The notes under the pieces: generated by a model
What the model was told of the DNA's origin: nothing
Databases searched by the model: none
What the model saw: only the letters and a program-made list of their open reading frames with translations
Shown here: positions 1-5,910 of the stretch, in pieces
Layout of the letters: every line of letters starts with the position of its first letter
Position numbering within the stretch: the first letter of the stretch is position 1
Position numbers and translations under genes: made by a program
Assembly (NCBI RefSeq): GCF_022780145.1
Contig: NZ_JALEXO010000044.1
Coordinates: forward strand, 1 to 7,408
Direction: 5' to 3'
Source of the DNA: Intestinibacter sp.
GTDB taxonomy: Bacteria > Bacillota > Clostridia > Peptostreptococcales > Peptostreptococcaceae
Length of the DNA stretch: 7,408 bases

Positions 1-639
1 TAAATTTCTAATAACAAGTAAATAACCATCTTCAACAGTTATTGTACATTCATCTTCTAGCATCACATTTGAAATCCCTAGAGGTGATAAATAAGTTACC
101 CTCGCATTATCTAGAGGGTATTCCAACTTTTCTAAAGTAACTCCTAATGCATCTTTTTTAAGTGCTACTATAGAAATAGTATCTCCTCTTCTACCTTTTA
201 TAGTTTTTTTACCATTGTGTACTATAAAAATTTCCTCTTCACTAGTCAATATTCTAGGTTCTATTCCCATCTCATAAACATGGTACATAAAACCTATATT
301 TGCAAGAGCATGATCCATACGCCCACCTAAAGCTCCTATAAAATCTATCTGTGTAGCATCTAAACTCTTAGCTAGATGAACGCATATTTCTGAATCTGTC
401 TGATCCTTATGAGTAGGGAACTTCTTGAATATTATATCATGAGCTTCGTAATGCTTTATAAGCGGTTCGTCAATAGAATCTAAATCACCTATTACATAAT
501 TAGGCAAAATTCCCATATTATTTAAGTGATTACAGCCTCCATCTGCGCCTATAATATAATCGTAGTTTTCTCTCTCAATTATTTCTTTTGTCAACTTATA
601 ATTATTTACAGTTCCATTTAGTACTATACAAACTTTCAT
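1..639 (-). CDS. thiN: Thiamine pyrophosphokinase, 3' end cut by window edge
   Basis: Transfers pyrophosphate from ATP to thiamine to make thiamine diphosphate in the cytoplasm. My own translation from ATG at 639 stays open for 213 codons to base 1 with no stop. The family is usually about 210-220 residues, so only a few C-terminal codons should be missing. Visible motifs are ADGG at residues 32-35, GDLDS at 51-55, DQTDSE at 79-84 and GGRMDHALAN at 105-114. These are the acidic metal/ATP sites and signature blocks of the ThiN fold. The C-terminal part reads as a beta-strand-rich thiamine-binding domain ending in a GYLLVI strand, typical for the family. It follows rpe by 12 bp, and its ribosome binding site overlaps the rpe stop codon, so it is the distal gene of the operon. 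I see no riboswitch upstream. Function call is firm; the exact end is not visible. Confidence 0.94.
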   Translation of the reverse strand, partial: MKVCIVLNGTVNNYKLTKEIIERENYDYIIGADGGCNHLNNMGILPNYVIGDLDSIDEPLIKHYEAHDIIFKKFPTHKDQTDSEICVHLAKSLDATQIDFIGALGGRMDHALANIGFMYHVYEMGIEPRILTSEEEIFIVHNGKKTIKGRRGDTISIVALKKDALGVTLEKLEYPLDNARVTYLSPLGISNVMLEDECTITVEDGYLLVIRNL

Positions 640-646
640 GTTAAAA

Positions 647-654
647 TCACCTTA
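647..654 (-). promoter_or_regulatory. Ribosome binding site of thiN overlapping the rpe stop
   Basis: The minus strand reads TAAGGTGA, where TAA is the rpe stop codon and AAGGTG is the Shine-Dalgarno core, about 7 nt before the thiN ATG at 639. This fixes the thiN start and suggests that ribosomes finishing rpe re-initiate on thiN. Confidence 0.75.
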
Positions 655-1308
655 CTTACTAGCATTTTCTCTAAGTGATTTTACAGCTTCATCTATGTCA
701 TCAGTATTAAATATAGCTGAACCTGCCACTATGACATTAGCACCAGCATTTACTACTTCAGATATATTTGATGGTTTTACTCCACCATCGACTTCGATGT
801 CTATATCAAGTCCCATTTCATCTATTAAAGATTTTAATTCTTTTATTTTTTCAGTTACTACAGGTATATACGATTGTCCACCAAATCCTGGGTTTACAGA
901 CATCAAAAGTACCATATCCACGTCTTGTAATACGTATTTTATAGTGTCTATTGGAGTTGCAGGATTTAGTGCCACACCAGCCTTTATTCCATGTGATTTT
1001 ATATTTTGGATAGTTCTATGTAAATGTCTACATGCTTCTTGATGGACTACTATTATATCACATCCAGCATCTACAAATTGTTTTATATAGTTGTCTGGAT
1101 TTTCTATCATAAGATGAGCATCAAACACCATATCTACATCTTTTCTAAGTGATTTTACTATTCCTGGTCCTAGTGTAATATTTGGTACAAAATGTCCATC
1201 CATTACATCTATGTGTAAATATTCACATCCTGCTTTTTCTACTTTTTTTACGTCTTCTAATAATCTTGCGAAATCTGCTGATAAAATTGAAGGTGCTAAT
1301 TTAACCAT
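652..1308 (-). CDS. rpe: Ribulose-phosphate 3-epimerase
   Basis: Interconverts D-ribulose 5-phosphate and D-xylulose 5-phosphate in the non-oxidative pentose phosphate pathway; cytoplasmic. The 218-residue protein has the usual family length and a TIM-barrel pattern. It opens with LAPSILSADF (residues 4-13) and carries LHIDVMDGHFVPN (31-43), DAHLMIENP (63-71), MSVNPGFGGQ (136-145), EVDGGV (172-177) and VAGSAIF (194-200). By family knowledge His32, Asp34, His65 and Asp174 bind the catalytic metal, and Asp34 and Asp174 act as the acid/base pair; all four are present. The protein is intact. The ATG at 1308 lies 3 bp after the rsgA stop, and its ribosome binding site is inside the end of rsgA. 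Placement after rsgA and before thiN is the common Firmicutes order. Confidence 0.97.
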   Translation of the reverse strand: MVKLAPSILSADFARLLEDVKKVEKAGCEYLHIDVMDGHFVPNITLGPGIVKSLRKDVDMVFDAHLMIENPDNYIKQFVDAGCDIIVVHQEACRHLHRTIQNIKSHGIKAGVALNPATPIDTIKYVLQDVDMVLLMSVNPGFGGQSYIPVVTEKIKELKSLIDEMGLDIDIEVDGGVKPSNISEVVNAGANVIVAGSAIFNTDDIDEAVKSLRENASK

Positions 1309-1311
1309 TTT

Positions 1312-2193
1312 TTAATATCTCCTTTTCCCTTGTCTTATTTCATTTAATAATTGTATATAGCTTTCATATCTTTCTTTTGGAATTTCTCCATTTTCAACTG
1401 CTTCTTTAACTGCGCAATTTGGCTCATTTTCATGAATACATTTTGAGCCAAATTTACAGCCGTCGTACTCTTCAAATTCGATAAAATATTCCTTTAATTC
1501 TATATCATCTATATCGTCGAGTGTCAAAGAGCTAAATCCAGGTGTATCTGCAACAAGCCCTCCAAATTCAAGTTCAAATAATTCTGCATGTCTAGTTGTA
1601 TGTCTACCTCTTTTTATTTTGTCACTTACATCACCTGTTTTTAATTTGAAATTGCTGTCTATCTCATTTAGTAGGCTTGATTTCCCCACTCCTGATGGAC
1701 CTGCAAATACCACAGTATTGTCTTTAAGCTCTTCTTTTACTTTATCTATATTTATTTTTTCAAAATTACTAACGCCTATTACTTTATATCCACAAGGCTC
1801 GTAGATATTTTTTATTTTTTCAAAAGTATTGTCGTCGTCTAAATCTATTTTTGTAAGTACTATTACAATTTCTAGATTTTCTCTCTCTGCTAGATATATA
1901 AATCTATCTAATAAAGATAAATGAGGTGTTGGATTTTTAACAGCAAAGACTATCAATGCCTTATTTACATTTGCAATAGGAGGTCTAACAAGCTCTGTCT
2001 CTCTCTTTTGTATTTCCTCTACTACACCCTTTTTATTTTCTTCATCTACTATACTAATTTTTACGCGGTCTCCAACTAGAGGAGTTATTTTATTTTTTCT
2101 AAAAATACCTCTAGCCCTACATTCATAAAGACCATTTTTTGTTTCTACGTAGTAAAAACCTCCAATACCTTTTATTATCCTACCGTCTATCAT
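1312..2193 (-). CDS. rsgA: Ribosome small-subunit-dependent GTPase A
   Basis: Circularly permuted GTPase (also YloQ/CpgA/YjeQ) that acts in late maturation of the 30S subunit, with GTP hydrolysis stimulated by the ribosome. The 293-residue protein has an N-terminal OB-fold (about 1-65), then GTPase motifs in permuted order: G4 TKID at 114-117, G1 GPSGVGKSS at 165-173, G2-region RGRHTTRH at 195-202, and G3 DTPG at 216-219. The C-terminal zinc knuckle is Cys246, Cys252, His254 and Cys260, followed by a helical end. All key residues are present. ATG at 2193 is preceded by a strong AGGAGGG. In Bacillus subtilis the homologue CpgA is reported as a substrate of the PrkC/PrpC pair, which fits its place just downstream of prkC here; whether that holds in this organism is inference. 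The 76-bp gap upstream may hold its own promoter. Confidence 0.97.
   Translation of the reverse strand: MIDGRIIKGIGGFYYVETKNGLYECRARGIFRKNKITPLVGDRVKISIVDEENKKGVVEEIQKRETELVRPPIANVNKALIVFAVKNPTPHLSLLDRFIYLAERENLEIVIVLTKIDLDDDNTFEKIKNIYEPCGYKVIGVSNFEKINIDKVKEELKDNTVVFAGPSGVGKSSLLNEIDSNFKLKTGDVSDKIKRGRHTTRHAELFELEFGGLVADTPGFSSLTLDDIDDIELKEYFIEFEEYDGCKFGSKCIHENEPNCAVKEAVENGEIPKERYESYIQLLNEIRQGKRRY
1318..1323 (-). promoter_or_regulatory. Ribosome binding site of rpe inside the rsgA 3' end
   Basis: The minus strand reads AGGAGA within the last two Arg codons of rsgA, 9 nt before the rpe ATG at 1308. The site is strong and supports this rpe start. Its position inside coding sequence means rsgA translation passes directly over the rpe initiation region. 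Confidence 0.75.
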
Positions 2194-2198
2194 TAAAG

Positions 2199-2205
2199 CC
2201 CTCCT
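2199..2205 (-). promoter_or_regulatory. Strong ribosome binding site of rsgA
   Basis: The minus strand reads AGGAGGG, ending 5 nt before the ATG at 2193. It is the best Shine-Dalgarno match in the window and agrees with rsgA being initiated independently rather than coupled to prkC. Confidence 0.8.
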
Positions 2206-2236
2206 AAATATTTATCAATTTTCTAAATTAAATTTA

Positions 2237-2265
2237 TTCATATTCTATATAATTAATCTTGTCTA
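2237..2265 (-). promoter_or_regulatory. Possible sigma-A promoter for rsgA-rpe-thiN
   Basis: In the gap between prkC and rsgA the minus strand shows TAGACA (2265-2260), exactly 17 nt, then TATGAA (2242-2237). Against TTGACA/TATAAT these match 5 of 6 and 4 of 6 bases. The gap is very AT-rich, so chance matches are expected; an overlapping TTGAGT/ATATAG pair is another candidate. No stem with a U-tract is seen after prkC, so read-through from upstream is also likely. Confidence 0.35.
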
Positions 2266-2269
2266 TAAC

Positions 2270-4081
2270 TCAATCGCTTACTCCAGAACTTTGACCAGTA
2301 TTGCTATCTGGATCCTCTGGGGTATCTGGTTCATCCGGAGTATCTGGAGTATCTGGATTATCTGGTTCATCTGGATTATCTGGTTCATCTGGAGTGTCTG
2401 GCTTATCTTGATTATTGTTATTATTGTTATTGTTGTTGTTCGTATTATTATTGTCATTATCGTCGGTTGCACTATTATCTTTAGGCTTTTTACCTTTACT
2501 TATAACTAAATCAATTTTTGTGTTTTCAAGAACTCCACTCGCTCCTGATACTGGACTTTGTGTTATTACAACACCTTCCTCGTAAGATTCACTATATTGA
2601 TAGCTTCTAGAACCTACTTTTAAATTATTTTGTTCTATAAGTTTTTTAGCTTTTTCATACGTAAATCCTATACAGTTTGGAACAGTAGCTTCTTTTCCAC
2701 CTAAGCTCACAACTACATTTATAGTATCTCCAGGTTCTACTTGACCAGTTTGTGGAGATTGTGATATTATACGACCCTTTTCAACATCTGCACTGTATTC
2801 TTCTGATTGTTGTAAATTAATGCCTAATTCACTCGCCTGTTTATTAGCATCATCTATGGATAATCCTACAAAATTAGGAACATCAAATGGTTCAACTTGA
2901 TCTTGATTGTTAATTCCTGAAGATCCAACCAATCCCTTAAGTGCTGATGCCCCTACGAATAAAACACCTACAACTGCAACTAAAGCTAGTAAACCGATTA
3001 CTACTTTTTTATTAGATTTTTTCTTTTTGCTTTTTTTCTTTGTGCTATTTTTATTGTGTTTACTAGATTTTTTTCTAGGTCTTTCTTCTTCGTAGTAGTC
3101 ATCGTCGTCCTCGTCATATTCTTCTTCATAGTCTTCTAGATTTTCTTCATAATAATTTTTATTTTTACTTGGATGATAATTCTTAGATTTTGCAAGCAAT
3201 TTGTCTTGGTCTATCTTTTGAGTCACGTAATTATCGTACTCTTTTATAAAATCTAAGTCTATATTTTTTTCTATGTATTCTATATCCTCTATTACTTCTT
3301 CTGCGCTTTGATATCTGTCTTCTGGAGACTTTTCAGTTAATTTACTGATTAAAGTTCTCACGCTGTGAGGTATTTTAGTCTTTTCCTCTTGTGTAAACTC
3401 AATATCTTCGTTTATATGTTGAAGCGCTATAGATATAGGGCTATCTCCTCTAAATGGAACTCTACCTATTATCATCTCGTATAACACTATACCTAGTGAA
3501 TATAAGTCAGCATTTTTTGCTACCGGTTGTCCTTTAGCTTGTTCTGGAGAAAAATAATGCACAGAACCTATTATACTTCCTATATTCGTAATTGTTGAAT
3601 TTGAAACAGCCTTAGCTATACCAAAATCAGCAACCTTAACCTGTCTACCTTCATTAGATATCAATATATTATGTGGCTTTATATCTCTGTGAATAACTCC
3701 CTTTTTATGTGCAGCACTTAAAGCCTGAGCTATTTGCTTAGTTATATCAAGGGCTGTGTATTCATCTAAAACTCCTTCATTTTTTATTATTTCCTTTAAA
3801 TTTTGCCCATCTACATACTCCATTACTATATAATGGACCTTATCTTCTTGACCTACATCGTAAACATTTACTATATTAGGATGTGTTATATTTGCAACAG
3901 CTTCTGCTTCTCTTTTAAATTTAGCTAAAAATTCTGCATCATCTGCAAATTCCGGTCTTAAAACCTTGACAGCCACAATTCTATTTAAAAGCTTATCTTT
4001 AGCTTGATAGACAAAAGCCATCCCTCCATCGCCTATTTTTCTAATAATTTGATATCTATTACCTAAAATTGTTTCTTCCAC
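2270..4081 (-). CDS. prkC: PASTA-domain Ser/Thr protein kinase PrkC
   Basis: Single-pass membrane eukaryotic-type kinase that senses muropeptide or cell-wall signals outside and phosphorylates proteins inside. The 603-residue protein has a kinase domain (about 8-270): glycine loop GDGGMAFVY (17-25), Lys39, catalytic HRDIKPHN (131-138, Asp133), DFG (152-154), an activation segment with Thr163 and Thr165, and SPE (178-180). Next come an acidic juxtamembrane stretch (312-334), a Lys-rich stretch (336-359) and a transmembrane helix (about 360-380). Outside are two PASTA domains (about 399-460 and 465-529). The end is unusual: a poly-Asn run (544-557), Pro-Asp-x repeats (561-592) and a short Ser/Gly tail. 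Many Firmicutes homologues carry three or more PASTA units, while Clostridioides PrkC is known to have two plus an atypical low-complexity tail. Start is GTG; the stp stop lies in the same frame 12 nt upstream, which excludes a longer form. Paired with stp. Confidence 0.96.
   Translation of the reverse strand: MEETILGNRYQIIRKIGDGGMAFVYQAKDKLLNRIVAVKVLRPEFADDAEFLAKFKREAEAVANITHPNIVNVYDVGQEDKVHYIVMEYVDGQNLKEIIKNEGVLDEYTALDITKQIAQALSAAHKKGVIHRDIKPHNILISNEGRQVKVADFGIAKAVSNSTITNIGSIIGSVHYFSPEQAKGQPVAKNADLYSLGIVLYEMIIGRVPFRGDSPISIALQHINEDIEFTQEEKTKIPHSVRTLISKLTEKSPEDRYQSAEEVIEDIEYIEKNIDLDFIKEYDNYVTQKIDQDKLLAKSKNYHPSKNKNYYEENLEDYEEEYDEDDDDYYEEERPRKKSSKHNKNSTKKKSKKKKSNKKVVIGLLALVAVVGVLFVGASALKGLVGSSGINNQDQVEPFDVPNFVGLSIDDANKQASELGINLQQSEEYSADVEKGRIISQSPQTGQVEPGDTINVVVSLGGKEATVPNCIGFTYEKAKKLIEQNNLKVGSRSYQYSESYEEGVVITQSPVSGASGVLENTKIDLVISKGKKPKDNSATDDNDNNNTNNNNNNNNNNQDKPDTPDEPDNPDEPDNPDTPDTPDEPDTPEDPDSNTGQSSGVSD
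2306..2401 (-). repeat. 9-bp tandem repeat coding Pro-Asp-x in the PrkC tail
   Basis: About ten consecutive three-residue units Pro-Asp-(Thr/Glu/Asn), residues 561-592 of PrkC, coded by degenerate 9-bp repeats with TCTGG as the shared core on the plus strand. Some neighbouring units are also duplicated as 18-bp pairs (Glu unit plus Asn unit). The multiple of three keeps the frame, so unit number could vary between strains without breaking the gene. Confidence 0.85.
2411..2452 (-). repeat. AAT/AAC trinucleotide tract coding poly-Asn in PrkC
   Basis: Codons for residues 544-557 are all Asn (AAT or AAC) apart from one Thr at 547, giving a ten-Asn run directly before the Pro-Asp repeat. The mixed codons make it an imperfect microsatellite. 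It lies outside the membrane in the mature protein and is likely a flexible linker. Confidence 0.85.
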
Positions 4082-4093
4082 ACTCTCACCATC

Positions 4094-4846
4094 CTAACTC
4101 TTTTCAATTACTATTACAGATACGTTATCTTTTCCTGAAGTTTCATTCGCAAAATCTATTAAATTTTGTGCTACTTTATCTAAATCGTCGTCACTTGATA
4201 AAAGCTCTTTTATTTTATCATCTACAACATATCCTGTAAGTCCATCAGTAGCTAATAAAATTTTATCGTTTGGTTGCAATTTTTCTCTAAATATATCTAC
4301 TATAACCATCTCATCTGTACCCATGGCTCTAGTTATATGATTTCTTATAGGATGTGTCATTGCTTCTTCTTCAGATATAATATGCATTTTGACTAAATCC
4401 TCTACTACAGAATGATCTGTAGTTATACGTCTTAAATCATCTTCTCTAAGTATATAGCATCTGCTATCTCCAACATTTGCAATGTACATATCGTCATTGT
4501 AGATGACTACAGTAACTAAAGTTGTTCCCATTCCATAAAAGGTTTCATCCTCTTTAGATTTTTCATATATTTTGCAATTAGCATAGTTGTACGCTTGTTT
4601 TATAACATCATCGAAATAATCTATTTTTATACTTCCTGATTGAGATAAATTTTGAGATAAAAAATCTATTATACTATTTACTGCCATTAAACTAGCCACT
4701 TCACCTTTATTGTGGCCACCCATTCCATCAGCTAAAGCAAATATCCCTATTTTTGTATTATCATCTTTACATATGATTTTAGCATCTATAAAATCTTCGT
4801 TGTTTTTTCTAACCTTGCCTATATCCGACGCCAAACTAAAAATCAT
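4094..4846 (-). CDS. stp: PP2C-family Ser/Thr protein phosphatase (PrpC/Stp)
   Basis: Metal-dependent phosphatase that removes phosphates from PrkC and its substrates; cytoplasmic. I start it at ATG 4846, giving 250 residues, the usual family length. An in-frame ATG at 4894 would add 16 residues but lies inside rlmN and lacks the strong ribosome binding site that precedes 4846. The N-terminus then reads SLASDIGKVRKNNED (4-18), the typical PP2C opening. Other motifs are ALADGMGGHNKGE (37-49), GMGTT (105-109), NVGDSR (124-129), LLATDGL (197-203) and GKDNVS (238-243). The metal-binding aspartates Asp18, Asp40, Asp201 and Asp240 are all present. The gene lies 17 bp after rlmN and 12 bp before prkC, the standard phosphatase-kinase pair. 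Assigned with high confidence; prpC is an equal name. Confidence 0.96.
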   Translation of the reverse strand: MIFSLASDIGKVRKNNEDFIDAKIICKDDNTKIGIFALADGMGGHNKGEVASLMAVNSIIDFLSQNLSQSGSIKIDYFDDVIKQAYNYANCKIYEKSKEDETFYGMGTTLVTVVIYNDDMYIANVGDSRCYILREDDLRRITTDHSVVEDLVKMHIISEEEAMTHPIRNHITRAMGTDEMVIVDIFREKLQPNDKILLATDGLTGYVVDDKIKELLSSDDDLDKVAQNLIDFANETSGKDNVSVIVIEKS

Positions 4847-4852
4847 ATTGTT

Positions 4853-4860
4853 ACCCCCTT
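4853..4860 (-). promoter_or_regulatory. Ribosome binding site deciding the stp start
   Basis: The minus strand reads AAGGGGGT in the 17-nt gap after the rlmN stop, 6 nt before the ATG at 4846. It supports 4846 as the stp start rather than the upstream in-frame ATG at 4894. Confidence 0.75.
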
Positions 4861-4863
4861 TTT

Positions 4864-5895
4864 CTACTTGTGCTTCCTTCTCAATTGTCCACAAGCTCCT
4901 CCTATATCAGATCCCATGGAAATTCTTACAGTAGTTGGTATATTATTTTTTTCTAAGGCATCTCTAAACTTGTAAATATAAGTTTTGTCTGGTCTTTCAA
5001 AATCCCTTTCTTCGACTTTATTTATAGGAATTAAATTTACATGACATAGCATTCCTTTTAAAAGTCTACTTAGCTCATCAGATTCAACCTTAGAATCATT
5101 TACTCCTTTTATCAAAGAGTATTCAAAAGTTACTCTTCTATTAGTTTTGTCTATATAGTTTTGACATGCCTTTATCAAATCTTTTACTTTATATTTTTTG
5201 GCGACTGGCATTATTTCAGCTCTCTTATCGTCAAAAGGAGAATGTAGAGATAATGCTAAATTAATAGGTATATTTAAATCTGCTAATTCATACATCTTCG
5301 GTATTAGACCACAAGTCGAAAGAGTTATATGTCTATATCCTATGTTTAGACCATTTTTCTCGTTTACAATTTTTAGAAATTGCTTAGTGTTTTCAAAGTT
5401 ATCTAGTGGTTCTCCACTTCCCATCAATACTAAGTTAGAAACTCTCTTTCCTGTGTCCTCTTGAATTTTCATTATTTGATCTAAAATTTCCCAAGGCTCT
5501 AAATTCCTGATAAGTCCATCCATAGTAGATGCACAGAATTTGCATCCCATTCTACATCCCACTTGATTAGATATGCATGCTGTAACTCTGTCTTCATATT
5601 CCATCATTACTGATTCTATTATATTACCATCATTTAATAAAAATAAATACTTTTTAGTTTTATCTACTTTAGATTTTAACACCAATTCAGTTTCTAGGTT
5701 ACCTATATAAGAAACTTTTTCTAATTTTTCTCTCAAAGTCTTAGGAATATTTCTCATGTCGTCGAAGGTTTTAGCGCCCTTGTATATCCATGAAAAAACT
5801 TGACTTCCTCTAAATGGCTTTTCACCTATTTCCTTCATAAATTCTTTTAATTCTTCTTCAGTAAAGTTTTTCAAGGCTACTTTTTTATCTTCCAT
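4864..5895 (-). CDS. rlmN: Dual-specificity RNA methyltransferase RlmN (radical SAM)
   Basis: Methylates C2 of adenosine 2503 in 23S rRNA and of A37 in some tRNAs, with S-adenosylmethionine as both methyl source and radical generator. The 343-residue protein matches the family length. It has an N-terminal RNA-binding accessory domain (about 1-90), the radical-SAM cluster motif CRMGCKFC (Cys114, Cys118, Cys121), the SAM-contact region LMGSGEPLDN (157-166), LSLHSP (215-220), and the C-terminal GACGQLR (333-339). Cys335 is the family's methyl-carrying cysteine. All catalytic residues are present. The protein looks like RlmN and not the resistance enzyme Cfr, since it sits in the housekeeping cluster and keeps the accessory domain; I judge this from context and sequence feel, not an alignment. 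ATG at 5895 is 8 bp after the rsmB stop. Confidence 0.95.
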   Translation of the reverse strand: MEDKKVALKNFTEEELKEFMKEIGEKPFRGSQVFSWIYKGAKTFDDMRNIPKTLREKLEKVSYIGNLETELVLKSKVDKTKKYLFLLNDGNIIESVMMEYEDRVTACISNQVGCRMGCKFCASTMDGLIRNLEPWEILDQIMKIQEDTGKRVSNLVLMGSGEPLDNFENTKQFLKIVNEKNGLNIGYRHITLSTCGLIPKMYELADLNIPINLALSLHSPFDDKRAEIMPVAKKYKVKDLIKACQNYIDKTNRRVTFEYSLIKGVNDSKVESDELSRLLKGMLCHVNLIPINKVEERDFERPDKTYIYKFRDALEKNNIPTTVRISMGSDIGGACGQLRRKHK

Positions 5896-5902
5896 ATTTT
5901 TA

Positions 5903-5910
5903 CCTACCTT
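5903..5910 (-). promoter_or_regulatory. Ribosome binding site of rlmN overlapping the rsmB stop
   Basis: The minus strand reads AAGGTAGG, which contains the rsmB stop TAG, 7 nt before the rlmN ATG at 5895. The stop codon is again built into the initiation site of the next gene, which suggests coupling. Confidence 0.6.

Noticed and set aside
638..1042. Open frame on the plus strand antisense to rpe
   Set aside because: It lies opposite a fully conserved rpe gene and its translation has no recognisable motif, so it is a shadow of the real gene.
2306..2452. Short tandem repeats that could suggest a CRISPR array
   Set aside because: The units are 9 bp with no spacers and are in frame within prkC, so they are a protein-coding repeat.
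2278..2509. Repetitive hydrophobic Ile/Trp-rich frames on both strands over the end of prkC
   Set aside because: They are alternative readings of the Asn and Pro-Asp-x coding repeats, not genes.
5409..5447. RlmN has MGSGEPL where the E. coli enzyme has MGMGEPL
   Set aside because: This position varies in Gram-positive RlmN proteins, and all catalytic cysteines are present, so I do not treat it as a defect or as Cfr.
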